This document shows, in pieces, positions 52,644 through 63,219 of a stretch of 64,000 nt of DNA. Source of the stretch: Euphorbia lathyris (Eukaryota; Streptophyta; Magnoliopsida; Malpighiales; Euphorbiaceae); the NCBI RefSeq assembly GCF_963576675.1, contig NC_088913.1, positions 20,038,001-20,102,000 of the forward strand, written 5' to 3'. The notes beneath the pieces were generated by a model, which was given only the letters and a program-made list of their open reading frames with translations, did not search any database and had not been told where the DNA came from. Numbering within the stretch: position 1 is the first letter of the stretch; every line of letters begins with the position of its first letter. Made by a program: the position numbers and the translations under genes.

Positions 52644-54539
52644 TGTTAGCGATATTTGGCGAATATACTAATTTTCAACCTTGTCACGTGTGGTTAGGGT
52701 GCGGGCGTGCCAGAGAAGATTACTTCTCAATTAAAATGGTTAAGTTTATGGAATTTGCGCGCCAAAACTTGAATTCTAAACGAAACGATTGGCGAGGGAC
52801 GCAAAGATTGAAAAAGTCCCTCTTGGGTCTCTCGCGCCGTTATAGAAACTTTGCGAGATAAATTGTTTTTATTTAAGCTAAGCGTATAGATTGAAGACGG
52901 GAAAAGTAAAGAAATTGAAGGTGCGAAATTAACACAAGATTTGGTGAAAAATCGGTATTTTATTGATGTAAATCAAGGTTTGAATACATGTGTTTGAGGT
53001 AAGCATGAAATTGAAAATGAATTACAATTGAAGAACTTCTATACTAAACATATAGCTAATTCAATTAAACTGGAAGAACAAATCAAATACAAGGAATTGA
53101 AATACAATTAAAATAAATTGGAATTCAACAACAAACTCGGAGCCACAATAGATATCTCGGATTGATATTGAATTTTGGTGTCGGTGCGAGGTCCTTGGAG
53201 AGCTGCAACCGGTCGGGCCCGTACGGTATATGATCTTGGCAATGGCAAAACGTTGGTAGGCAAATGGGGCAGATTTAACCCTCAACTTCGGGAGCTCGTT
53301 TGGATGCTTAAGAACACGGAATTGGACGAGTAAATAGGCTAAATTTAACTTCAGTAGGTCAGGAACAAACTTCTATAAGGGATCGAAGGCTAAAACGGAT
53401 GCTAAGTAGACGAAATTGGGAGTTGAAAATAAGTGGACGAATCTGGAAAATTCTGGAAACAGAATGTCTAAAAGGATTTGGGCTGGACAGATCGGCTTGT
53501 AAATAGAGTTTCTGGGCACGGAATTGGGCAAATAAATATATTAGATTGAACTTCAAGACGTCAGGAACAACTTTGTCGAAGGGATTGAAAGCAGAAAATG
53601 ATTTTAAATAGACACAATCGGGCTTTGAAAGTAATTGGACGAATCTGGAAAATCGATTTGAAAACAGAGCTCTAGCTAGGAATTGAGCAAATTAAAGACT
53701 TGGAATACTAAATTGAATTAGAAAAACTTGGAAAGAGGCTATTGGAACTTTAATTGGAGCTAAAGAAGAGCTAAAAGAGGAATCGAAGCTAAGAAAAACG
53801 AAGAACGAAAGAAAGAACTTGAAGAACTAAGAACAAAGGGACTTAAGAACTAAGAACTAGAACTAAGAACTAGAGAGCATTGGAAGAGACCTTAGGAAGG
53901 GGTTTTGTTGTGTTGGATTGAGTGATTTTTTATGAAGGGGAGGGGGTCTATTTATAGTATTTTGGAGTGGCATTTTGGTAATTATTCAGTGGCATTTTGG
54001 TAATTATTCAGTGGCATTTTGGTAATTATTCACCAACTACCCCTTGAAATTCTCTCCCACTAACTTGCCACATCACCAACTAACTTAACTTCTTCAACTC
54101 CCACTAACTGCTGTTGACTGCTTCCAACTGCTGCCGGAAGAGAGGATACGCTCCGCGTAATGTCGGTTACACCCTGCGTATCAGGGCTTCTAAAGCTTGC
54201 GCGTTCTGTCGATGACGTTTACGCGTGGCGTATGGAAGGGTACATCCCGCGTAAACGAGTCTCTGAAGTGGAACGTCTTCGGATGCGCGGTATACGCCCT
54301 GCGTATGGAAATGCACGCCCCGCGTAAACGTGCTCCTGATCCTGAAACGCCTTTGGATGTGTGGAGTACGCCCCGCGTATGAAGATGTACGCCTCGCGTA
54401 TTTGGGATGAATTTACGAATGTATTTATTATTTTTATTTTATCATTATTATTTTCTAGATACAATGAAAACTATATCCTAAAATTGACAAACAAGCATTA
54501 TATATATATAAAATAAAATTTATTTATTTTGGGCCAACA
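52644..54539 (-). repeat. 5' LTR of the Tat element
   Basis: 1896 bp, about 98% identical to 37455-39351 by hand count, with the same TATA and U3 palindrome cluster (54149-54403). Several palindrome differences are C-to-T or G-to-A at CpG (tacgctccgcgta, tacaccctgcgta, tacatcccgcgta), as expected from methylated-cytosine decay. Confidence 0.92.
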
Positions 54540-55093
54540 CTAACAAAGAAGTTCCTCACAAGCTAAACTTGTAGGAGTTAATCCCGGGTTTTTACGGACT
54601 AAACTGTAGGAATAATGAAATCCCCCATGGTTGAAGGTTGAAAACCTTAACACAAAGCTTCAAAGAAGAAGATATAATTTTAATTTGATAAAAGATAAAC
54701 ATTACAAAAGAAAGAGATGCATTTATAGCATCCCAAACTTAATTGGTAAATAACTAAAGGGTAATCACCTATAACTAAACATAATAAAGTTAAAAGGGTA
54801 AAATGGTAAAGATAAGGGATAAGGGATATGTGGGTAATTAAGTGTGGGGGTAAAATAGTAAAAAAGCAGGGACTAAAGCATAATTGACCAATCAAGAACT
54901 AATTTTGTTTTCACGGCGTGTCAAAAGTTGACACGGCGTGTCAACTGAGTTAATTTGAGCAGAAACTGTGCTCCAAAGGTGACACGGCGTGTCACCTGCA
55001 TTTTCAGCAGTCTTCGCGTTTCTTTGGGCCGTGTCGCTAGCCTCGGTGCAATTGGTGATTTCCTTTGGCCCCGTGTTGGAGATGTCCTCATCA
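54540..55093 (-). repeat. 3' LTR of the non-autonomous element, inner part
   Basis: Continues the LTR begun at 37408 and aligns with 56861-57446. Starts with ctaac, the second copy of the gypsy target duplication. It contains three TGACACGGCGTGTCA palindromes or remnants. Confidence 0.88.
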
Positions 55094-55504
55094 TTCACTC
55101 TCTCTTGAAAAGGACTTGACCCTAAGTCGCTCACTATGTAATGATGATGCTTGACGGATTTGAGTGGACTCCAAATTCTCAAATCGAAACAAGGTATGGT
55201 TCGAGCTGAATTCAAAAAAACGCATTTCACATATATCGGAATCCATCTTCACCACGCTAACTTTTCCCCACATTTCAACTCGACTCTCATTCCGGCTCTC
55301 ATTCCCCGTGATACTCGTCTCCTAATCTCTATCAGCATCGAATGGTATATCATTCCCCTCCATAGAGCTCAACTCACTATGTGTAGGACTAGATGCACTA
55401 TCCCCCGGATCCCATGTTATGTCATGTGGTGGCTTCCTTCTCTCTCTAGGCACTAGCACCCTCATCATCAAACATACATAATGCTCACCGACATCATTAT
55501 CACT

Positions 55505-55984
55505 TTAATAAGCCTCATCCTCTTCATCATCATAGGCCTCCCCATTTTGGCTCCACCCATCATCCTCCAACTTATCATCATAATGGAATCTTTCTTCCTC
55601 ATCTTCATAAAGAGCCCCATGTTGATCCCACTCAACGTGTCGAAGCTCATCCTCATCATAATAGACTCCATCTTCATCTTCTTCATAAGTGGTGCCATAT
55701 TGGTTCCACTTAATTCGCCAATGTCCATCCTCATCACGATAAACTCTATCATCTTCATCATAATCAAACTCATTTGCACTATGACAAAGTTCACCATCCT
55801 CGCGTATTTCATCTTCGGAAGCGCTCTCTTTCTCTTCAACCTCATCGTCGAATTCGCCTTCATAATAATCACGTTCCTCATTTCTTTCTAGCCCATTCTC
55901 AGATTGGTTCTCCTCTCCACCAATCTCCTCTTCTAACTCTTCTTCGTCATGATCGCATTCAAATTCATTTCCCTCTTCGTCCAT
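55505..55984 (-). CDS. Acidic repeat ORF of the non-autonomous element (unknown function)
   Basis: 159 aa, extremely rich in Asp/Glu. The second half is built of three degenerate ~26-residue repeats of the form VYxDEDxxxxxxWxQxGxxYEDEE (HWRIKWNQYGTTYEEDEDG, RHVEWDQHGALYEDEEER, DDGWSQNGEAYDDEEDEAY). No known domain was recognised. Its plus-strand mirror is also open (55481-55891) but is a shadow of the codon bias. It is internal to an LTR element lacking pol. It could be a structural or accessory protein, or simply a repeat-expanded remnant. Confidence 0.45.
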   Translation of the reverse strand: MDEEGNEFECDHDEEELEEEIGGEENQSENGLERNEERDYYEGEFDDEVEEKESASEDEIREDGELCHSANEFDYDEDDRVYRDEDGHWRIKWNQYGTTYEEDEDGVYYDEDELRHVEWDQHGALYEDEEERFHYDDKLEDDGWSQNGEAYDDEEDEAY

Positions 55985-56106
55985 GATCTATCGTTTCCCA
56001 TGACATCTCGTTTCCTCCCACTTCCCCCTATAGTTCAAGTCGACTAACTCACGTGCCAAGCCACCCGACTAACAAGACATGCTCCAACCCGACATGGTGG
56101 AACCAC

Positions 56107-56766
56107 CTACATCTCTCCCATCACCATAGCCATCAATCTCCACACACAATGCAAGTTCAGCCCTCTTCTCAAAAAGATTAATAAGCCCAAACTCCTTCTC
56201 CCCTCTTCAAAGCAAATATCCTCAATGTCCTTAAGCATACATATGTAGCTATGCATAAGAGGCATTTCATCAAACACTTGGGGAGCATCAATTGCTACAT
56301 AGTTTTCCCCAATTTCTTCACCTACAAAAACTCCTTCCTCCTCATTCACACACAAATTCACATTCTCATTCACAACATCATTATCGAATAGCCCAAAATG
56401 AGAATCTAAATCCACTTCAACATCACAACCAACATCACAAACATTCAATTCCTTACTAGAAATACATTCACTCATAATATCCATATGAGAATTTGAAAAT
56501 GTTGGGTTTACTTCTTGCTTGTATAATGGAGGAAAGGTTTTGGTTGAACTTTGAGGATGCAAAATAATGGTTTCTTCATCCTTTTTCCATTGGGCTCGAC
56601 GTTGTCGCCTCCTACTATTTTGGGTTCCCCTTTGGAGTCTTTCCATCTCTTCTTGCTCCAAGTTCTCTCTTGTCTTTCTCAACATCTCGGCATACTCAAG
56701 CTCTATCTCCTTTGTCTCGGCTTCAATACGCTCTTTGATGGCTTGTAGTTCACTTGGTGTAATCAT
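56107..56766 (-). CDS. Gag-like ORF of the non-autonomous element
   Basis: 219 aa from ATG 56766 (MITPSELQAIKERIEAETKE), just inside the primer-binding region. The N-terminal third is a charged coiled coil (ERIEAETKEIELEYAEMLRK) followed by a basic stretch (NSRRRQRRAQWKKDEE). The rest is acidic with no zinc knuckle or protease. Its position straight after the PBS suggests a gag-derived protein. The frame is also open upstream into the LTR, but that part is unlikely to be translated. Confidence 0.5.
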   Translation of the reverse strand: MITPSELQAIKERIEAETKEIELEYAEMLRKTRENLEQEEMERLQRGTQNSRRRQRRAQWKKDEETIILHPQSSTKTFPPLYKQEVNPTFSNSHMDIMSECISSKELNVCDVGCDVEVDLDSHFGLFDNDVVNENVNLCVNEEEGVFVGEEIGENYVAIDAPQVFDEMPLMHSYICMLKDIEDICFEEGRRSLGLLIFLRRGLNLHCVWRLMAMVMGEM

Positions 56767-56814
56767 TGTTGAAAGAAGTCTCCGTTTAGAAAAACGATCG
56801 GCTCTGATACTAAA

Positions 56815-57446
56815 TGATATGGATCGATCTCGGGACATGTTAGTTTTAATCTTAAACTAACAAAGAAGTTCTTCACAAGCTAAACTTTTAGGAGTTAATC
56901 CCGGGTTTTTACGGACTAAACCGTAGGAATAATGAAATCTCCCATGGTTGAAGGTTGAAAACCTTAACACAAAGCTTCAAAAAAGAAGATATAATTTTAA
57001 TTTGATAAAAGATAAACATTACAAAAGAAATAGATGCATTTATAGCATCCCAAACCTAATTGGTAAATTACCTAAAGGGTAATCACCTACAACTAAACAT
57101 AATAAAGTTAAAAGGGTAAAATGGTAAAGATAGGAGATAAGGGATATGTGTGTAATTAGTGGGGGAAAAATAGTAAAAAAGCAGGGACTAAAGCGTAATT
57201 GACCAACCAAAAACTAATTTCGTTTTGCTAAAAATAACAGTTGACACGGCGTGTCAAAAGTTGACACAGCGTGTCAACTGAGTTAATTTGAGTAGAAACT
57301 TTGCTCCAAAGGTGACACGGCGTGTCACCTTCTGACACGGCGTGTCACCTGCATTTTCAGCAGTCTTTGCATTTCTTTGGGACGTGTCGCTAGCCTCGGT
57401 GCAATTGGTGATTTCCTTTGGCCCCGTGTTGGAGATGTCCTCATCA
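56815..57446 (-). repeat. 5' LTR of the non-autonomous element
   Basis: 632 bp; minus strand TGATGAGGACATC...CATATCA. TATA box GCTATAAATGC (plus about 57036-57046). Four copies of the TTGACACGGCGTGTCAA palindrome (57241-57348) lie upstream of it. Followed by a PBS-like site and preceded by target duplication ttaat (57447-57451). Confidence 0.88.
57241..57348 (-). promoter_or_regulatory. Four TGACACGGCGTGTCA palindromes in U3
   Basis: Copies at about 57241, 57264 (one with an A), 57311 and 57333, in two pairs, 200-300 bp upstream of the LTR TATA box. Each contains GACA and TGTC half-sites separated by five bases. Binding factor unknown. Confidence 0.6.
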
Positions 57447-57451
57447 TTAAT

Positions 57452-57879
57452 TTTATAGTTTAGTCGACATTTCTTAGTTATCCTCAAGCATGAATTATCA
57501 GCAAATGATTTGAGCTGTGATAATTAACTCGACTCTTCACAATTTATCAATTTATCTGACTGCAAAAAAAAAACCAACTTCGGAATTGGAATTTGGTGAA
57601 CTGGTTTCTCTAGTGGCACGATCTATTTACGGGTATGAATGAGATTGAGAAAGAGATATGATTAAGTTTCGTTATGTGCAAGTGGGAGATGTTATAAATA
57701 TTCAGGTATAGATCGAATATAAAGTCTGTCTGTAAACAGAACGTGCCAGATCCATTAAGAGGGAAGGAGGATAGAGTTTTCCCTTACTACTCCTTATAAA
57801 GAAAGCTCGTTGTTTATTAAATAAACCTAATAACTCTAACAAACTAAAAGATAAAACTTTGCCTCATAATATGTAGTGC

Positions 57880-57920
<41 letters not shown>

Positions 57921-58870
57921 CAGTCTCTCTTAGTTTGTGGATCTATCGTTTCTTCTCCACATTAACCTCGAGATAGTCAAAGTGTGATCGGTAATACGTT
58001 CTTCCGCTGCTAACACATCAAAAGGTATCTGCGCTGCAAGAGTTAATCTGATAACCCGACTTGATTATTTGATATTTTTCCTTTAATAATATTAGAGATG
58101 CTCTTTAAACAACATAAAAACGAAATCGTCTTTATTTAAACAACATATAAAGACAGCATAAAAATTATAAATAAAAGAGATAAGGTACAAATTTAGTTTT
58201 ATGGTTATTAAGCTGGAGCTTATTCAATCCTCGTTTGTTTGTGCAGGAAAATGTTTTCCTGATTTTCTGGGGTTTGTTTGCTTAAGAAAGAGTAAAACTT
58301 TACATTAGTGAAGAAAGTTAGGAAAATGTTTTACGTTTTTGAAAAAAGTAACATATTTTCCTAAGCTTTTGGAACCATACTCCATTCCTTTTTACCATTT
58401 TGAAAACATTCGTCACCCACCACTTTTTCCGTTTTCCGATATCGTTACCAAAAATCGAAAAATATTTTATTTTCCAACAAAAAAATCCCTTATCCAAGAT
58501 TTTCCAGCAAAAATACGGGGGCTAAGTATTCATGTATGAAACTGTATAATCTTATTCTAGTGTTTACTAGATGGTGTAATATTTCAAACCACGTCAACAA
58601 AATATGATTTTTTTTCAAATGTATTTCCATGTTTCTATGCTCCAACTTTGTGGTCATTCAATAAGGCTTCAAATTTCTATATTCTATTAATAATTTTTTT
58701 TTTTATTCTTCCGTTAATAAGACTTGAAATTACATAATCTCTCGAACGTTAGACTTAAAATTGAAATGTTCGGTATTTGAAGACTTAAATTTACTATTCC
58801 CAAATAACATAATGCTTAATTTATACTTATCCTATAAAAAATGAAAGCAAACCAAATAAATAAGAAAATT
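57452..58870. other. Host intergenic DNA with (CT)n and OMT-relic flank
   Basis: No gene. A (CT)n microsatellite lies at about 57882-57917. From about 58110 the sequence matches the downstream flank of OMT1 (7590-8096) in short blocks, so it belongs to the duplicated OMT unit. Confidence 0.6.
57882..57917. repeat. (CT)n microsatellite
   Basis: About seventeen CT units. Confidence 0.9.
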
Positions 58871-59090
58871 AAAGGAAACATTGAATAAGAAAATGAAGAG
58901 GAGCAATGGAAGTAATAGAATGAGAGGAAAAGCTAGCTTTCCGAATAATAAATTCCTATTCTTAAAGAGCAACCTTGTCCATCAGCAACCTTGCTATCTC
59001 CATTCCATCATCTCTTTTTTTTCTTTTTCAATTATTATATCAATTATTATTTTCCCTTTTCCTTCTCGAATCCATTGCTCTAAATCTAAA
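58871..59090 (-). pseudogene. O-methyltransferase exon-2 relic (OMT3)
   Basis: Aligns with exon 2 of OMT1 from its stop region (aaggaaacattgaataa, agtaatagaatgagaggaaa) through 'atcagcaaccttgctatctc' (IARLL segment) to 'tatcaattattattttccc'. A deletion of about 40 bp removes the codons around AHTNTGKERTSKEW, including the position of the catalytic-site Glu, and frame and splice sites are lost. No exon 1 is seen: after intron-like DNA to 60097 a copia element intervenes. It shows that the OMT cluster once had at least three tandem members in the same orientation. Confidence 0.75.
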
Positions 59091-59421
59091 ATTTTATTTT
59101 TTATTATTTGTTAGGTTCTTTTTAAATTCAAAATTTAAATTTTTTTATCCTGTTAAATTTTCCTTAAATCTAAATTTCTAATTTTTTTACTTATCAAGTC
59201 CTTTCTAAATCTGATTTTTTTCTTTTTCAATTATTGTATCAATTATTATTTTCCCTTTTCCTTCTCGAATCGATTGCTCTAAATCTAAAATTTTAATTTT
59301 TTTTATTTGTTAGGTTCTTTTTAAATTTAAAATTTAAATTTTTTTAGCCTGTTAAATTTTCTTTAAATCTAAATTTCTAATTTTTTTTGCTTATTAAGTC
59401 CTTTCTAAATCTGATTTTTTC
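59022..59421. repeat. Tandem duplication, ~199-bp unit, two copies
   Basis: Both copies run from 'tttttcaattatt.tatcaat' through 'tttttaaatt.aaaatttaaa' to 'cctttctaaatctgatttttt' with few differences. The unit begins inside the OMT exon-2 relic, so the duplication arose after the gene decayed. Confidence 0.85.
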
Positions 59422-60097
59422 TATTAAACACAATTTTTTACGTGTTAAGAATCTTAAACACAATATAGTTTAATTTTGAGAAATTTTTCATTGGTATTTA
59501 AAAATTGGTTCTTCAAGATTATAATACATACGAAAAAAATATTAAACAGGTTCGATTTAGCAAAACAATATATATATATATATATATAAACACTATATGT
59601 AAAATCGACTCCCCCAACCGAACAACCCTGTAATCGTCATTGGTTATGTCTTTATTTATTCATCCATCTCTATCTATACAGGTGTTGATTTTATATATAT
59701 ATATATATATATATGCTATCCTAAAATAATTAGAATCTGAATATTTGATTCAGAGTAGTTGGGATTGTGCTACCCTATGCAATAATTCACCTGCTTCAAA
59801 TATATTGATTCCTTCTTATCAAAAAAAGAAAAAAATATTGATTCCTAATGATTTTACACTTATATTAAATTAATTAGGTACCCTGTGCAATAATTCACAT
59901 GCTTCCAGAGATTTATGAATTAGTGGTTCAATAAACTATTTAATTTGTTTTTTTTTCCATTAGGACATCAATTTATAAGTGAGAAGATCAACAAATTAGG
60001 TTATTGTTTGATACGATTTCAAATTAAAAATTCTAGTTTTATATTAATTAGAGATAATAAAATATTCTTAGCAGTACCTTTGATGATTGAAATATCT
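59422..60097. other. OMT-intron-like DNA, no gene
   Basis: Homologous in blocks to the OMT1 intron (9700-10460). It holds two AT-dinucleotide runs (about 59569-59588 and 59694-59716) and a 22-bp oligo-A insertion at 59813-59834 between copies of atattgattcc (59802-59812, 59835-59845). Confidence 0.6.
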
Positions 60098-60423
60098 GTT
60101 GTGCGGAATTAATGAAAGATAAATAAACAAGCAATCGAAAAACACAGATTTACGTGGTTCACCAACGTTCTGTTGGCTAGTCCACGGGCAGAAGGAGAAT
60201 AGTATTATTAGGAGGCGAAAAATCAGATTACAATGATTAGGTTTACATAATGGGGTATTTATAATACCCAATCTAACCTAATCCCACTAGGAACCCATGA
60301 TCCTAATCCCACTAGGAACCCATGATCCCAATCCCATAAGGAATCCATGATCCTAATCCAACTAGGAATCCGAAACCCAATACTACTCCGAATAGGAAAC
60401 CCATGATTCAAGGCATTACGACA
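60098..60423 (-). repeat. 3' LTR of a truncated copia element
   Basis: 326 bp; minus strand TGTCGTAATGCC...CCGCACAACA, preceded by a purine tract (AAAGTGGAGATT). Contains five 'aatccca.taggaa.ccatga' short tandem repeats (60280-60405). Confidence 0.8.
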
Positions 60424-60530
60424 AATCTCCACTTTGACTTGAATCCTCCTGAAAACATAACAGATGCACCCATGACAGTGCCAGATGAACAGACTTCTCC
60501 CTCAGCCTCAGAGTCGCCCCCACAGGGCAA

Positions 60531-61401
60531 CTAATAATCTCTGACGTTTAGCAAGTCCAAACAGTGTTGAAACTTGCTATGTGGAACAGGCTTGGTAAAC
60601 ATGTCAGCCAGATTATCAGCAGTGCCTACCTTCTTCACCTTGACCCTCTTTTCACTTCTCAGAAAATGATACCTCACATCTATATGCTTGGTCCTCTTAG
60701 GATGAACCTGATCCTTGGCTAAACAGATTGCACTCAAGCTGTCACAATACACTGTAGCCTGATCATGATGTAGACCAAGATCACTAACCAGTCCTTTAAG
60801 CCAAATCCCCTCAGTAGCTTCAGTCAGTGCCATATACTCTGCTTCCGTAGTAGACAAAGTCACTGTAGGCTGCAAAGTAGCTTTCCAACTGACAACTGAG
60901 CCGCCAAGAGTGAAAACATAACCAGTCATAGATCTTCTACTGTCAACATCTCCAACATAATCAAAGTCTGAAAAACCTGTCACCAAACACTTTGTATCAC
61001 CTCCATAAATGAGACCAACGTCAGATGTACCTTTTAGGTACCGGAAGATCCTCTTCACAGCTTGCCAATGCTCTTTGCCAGGTTCACCCATAAACCTGCT
61101 AACAACACTAACAAACTGTGCAATATCAGGTCTAGTGCAGACCATTGCATACATCAAGCTTCCTACTGCACTAGCATAGGGAACTCGAGACATGTACTCA
61201 TTCTCTTCAGCAGACTTAGGTGCAAAAGCAATAGACAGATGTGCACTTGCAGCACTAGGAGTATCTATGGGCTTTGCGGTAGACATGACAAATCTTGACA
61301 AGATCTTCTGAATATAGCCCTTCTGTGACAGAAAAAGTTTCCTTTTGCTTCTGTCCCTGTAAATCTCTATTCCCAGAATTTTTTGAGCTGCACCCAAATC
61401 C
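60531..61401 (-). pseudogene. Copia RT end and RNase H (Tork/Tnt1-like), 5'-truncated
   Basis: Open frame with no stop: DLGAAQKILGIEIYRDRSKR (end of RT), then VPYASAVGSLMYAMVCTRPD, RNase H catalytic regions FSDFDYVGDVDSRRSMTGYV and LSTTEAEYMALTEATEGIWL, YCDSLSAICLAKDQVHPKRT, ending KFQHCLDLLNVRDY. It is cut at 61401 by the SIRE-like LTR; the missing RT, integrase, gag and 5' LTR should continue beyond the inserted element, outside the window. Confidence 0.88.
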
Positions 61402-62811
61402 TGTTGGTCCCGTGTAATTAGTTCCAAGGGGGGGTTAGGAACTAATATACCTTTTTCGTTAATTATTTATGCTGACTTATATGTTTTGGATAAATTTCGT
61501 CAACTCAGTTCTTGGTCAGCTTGGGTGAGCTAAGTGCGAAACAGCTTTAGTCAGATATTGACTAAGGCTATCAAGCTTGTGAGTTAAGAATTGACGCTTT
61601 AAGGAGTCAACTTCTAACTCAGCACCTTAACCTTAATTTACTCAGGGTCAGTTTAAGCAAGTTATATGCTGAGTAAATATGTCAAACAACACATGCAATA
61701 TATATATAGAGAGAGTTTAGAGATTACTCAGTATCACTTATCCTGGTTCGGCCTCTCTGCCTACGTCCAGTCCCCAGAGTCCTCCGGGCTTTTAGAATCC
61801 AATACTGAGCTCTTTAAAGGTAGAGCACAAACCGGTTACAAGGCAGTTGAATATGCAAGAGTACCTTCCTCTATTCGTCTACTCAACTCCTACTAAGTGC
61901 TACAACCCAGCACCTAGATTTTTCTACCACTGAATGTTTACAACCAAACACTCAGCACAACGCTCTCAATGTTACAATTGATAAACACTTGTTCCTTTTC
62001 AAATAAAGAACACTTTAGAAGATTACAAGTAATCACTCTAGCATTTACACAAGGAATAGAAGATGGGTGTAAGATCTCTTTTTGTATCTAAGTGCTTTTG
62101 TATCTTTTCTCTCTTGTACTTTTCTTTTTGTAAATCGGCAATGATCCAAGAAGTTTGATTGTCCTTATATAGGGAAAATCTGTGTTGGATCATTTTGAAA
62201 TGATTTAGCTGTTGATGTTAAAACGGCTCTTTTAGGGGATAGATTCTGGTCAGCTTCAGACTGTTCTGGCCATTCCCTTCCTCTGTTTTCCTTCAGACGT
62301 CAGGCTTGTCTTTTTGTGCCAGTTGTCTTTTACCAATAATCCATTGACCCATACATCTCGGAATGTGTCTTCTGCGTATTTCCAGGGATTCAATTATTGG
62401 TACAGAGGGGCGTTAATCATTGTCTTTTAGTGAACGACTTTTTCATGCTGTCCTGAGGTATCACTCAGCTTCTACTGCGTAAGTCTTTGTCTTCGGCAAT
62501 TTCTAAGCTGAGTATATTTTTAGTCAGCTCAGCTTCGTAAGACAGTTGTTGTTGCGACTTCTTATGCTGAACTTTATTTCGCTTTTCTTTGTTGGGAGTT
62601 TATGTCTTTGTCTTTTGATGCTAAGTTTGATTCCACTCAGCTTGATTTGTTCATCTCATGCTGACTTCGTCTCGTCTTGCCTTTTATTTATATTTATACT
62701 CAACATTGAACAAACGGATTAGTACAATTAAAATAAAGCACTTAAATTTAATTGTCTCTTAATCATGGATGATTTTGTCAAATCAAAATCTTGTGGAAAG
62801 GTGTTTCAACA
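61402..62811 (-). repeat. 3' LTR of a SIRE-like copia element
   Basis: 1410 bp; minus strand TGTTGAAACACC...GGGACCAACA. A polypurine tract (AAAATGGGGGAGTT on the minus strand) precedes it at 62812 onward. TATA box CTATATAAGG (plus 62163-62172). Same family as the solo LTR at 6112-7416. It inserted into the copia element at 60098-61401, and the rest of the element extends past the window end. Confidence 0.82.
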
Positions 62812-63219
62812 AACTCCCCCATTTTGATGTTGGCAAAATGCATAATTATGGAACTCAGTTTTGAAATTCCCCATGATTGATTTATTTTTCATATTTCTGA
62901 AATTGCTCCCCCGTAAGGGTTGCATCTGTTAGTTTACCTCTTAAACCATCCAAGATTTATTTGAGACAAACTAAGAATGTGTGTACTGACTAGATTCAGT
63001 TCTAATCTATTTTGAGTCTAGGTCCGCTTTCAGAAATGCTTGAATACTCAGTTTGATTCATTATTATGTATACTGAGTATTTGTTTGTTCAATTTGCTTA
63101 TGTTAATATGCACTGATAAGCATGGCATTTGGACAGAATGAAAGACAAAGTTCATTGGATAGAAAATGAAACATACAAGATTTAAACCCACAAAATTTAA
63201 ACATGGAAGTTTACTTAAA
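62812..63219 (-). other. Non-coding 3' leader of the SIRE-like element
   Basis: Between the env-position ORF and the 3' LTR. Contains the polypurine tract and no ORF. Confidence 0.5.

Larger units (their letters stand above)
37455..54539 (-). mobile_element. Full-length Tat-lineage Ty3/gypsy retrotransposon (17.1 kb), TSD ctaac
   Basis: LTRs are 37455-39351 and 52644-54539, the 5-bp target duplication ctaac is at 37450-37454 and 54540-54544, PBS region at 52620-52643 and polypurine tract AAAAGAGGGGGCAAT (minus strand) at 39352-39366. Order on the minus strand: gag, protease, RT, RNase H, a second (archaeal-type) RNase H, integrase, tandem repeat, antisense gene, 3' LTR. Dual RNase H and an extra ORF after pol are features of the Tat clade (Ogre/Retand/Grande relatives). 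Hand comparison finds about 37 differences between the LTRs (about 2%), so the insertion is young, yet the coding region holds several stops. Confidence 0.92.
37408..57446 (-). mobile_element. Non-autonomous LTR retrotransposon (about 2.9 kb), split by a gypsy insertion
   Basis: Its two ~600-bp LTRs are 37408-37454 plus 54540-55093 (3' LTR, interrupted) and 56815-57446 (5' LTR). The target duplication ttaat is at 37403-37407 and 57447-57451. On the minus strand the LTR begins TGATGAGGAC and ends ATCA or CTCA. A PBS-like tagtatcagagcc lies at about 56801-56813 and a purine-rich tract before the 3' LTR at 55094-55113. The inside has a gag-like ORF and an acidic repeat ORF but no pol, so it must use enzymes in trans. 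LTR copies differ by a few percent plus indels, so it is older than the gypsy inside it. Confidence 0.88.

Noticed and set aside
55481..55891. Hydrophobic plus-strand ORF that looks like a membrane protein
   Set aside because: It is the mirror of the Asp/Glu-rich minus-strand ORF (GAT/GAA codons read as ATC/TTC), so the hydrophobicity is an artefact.
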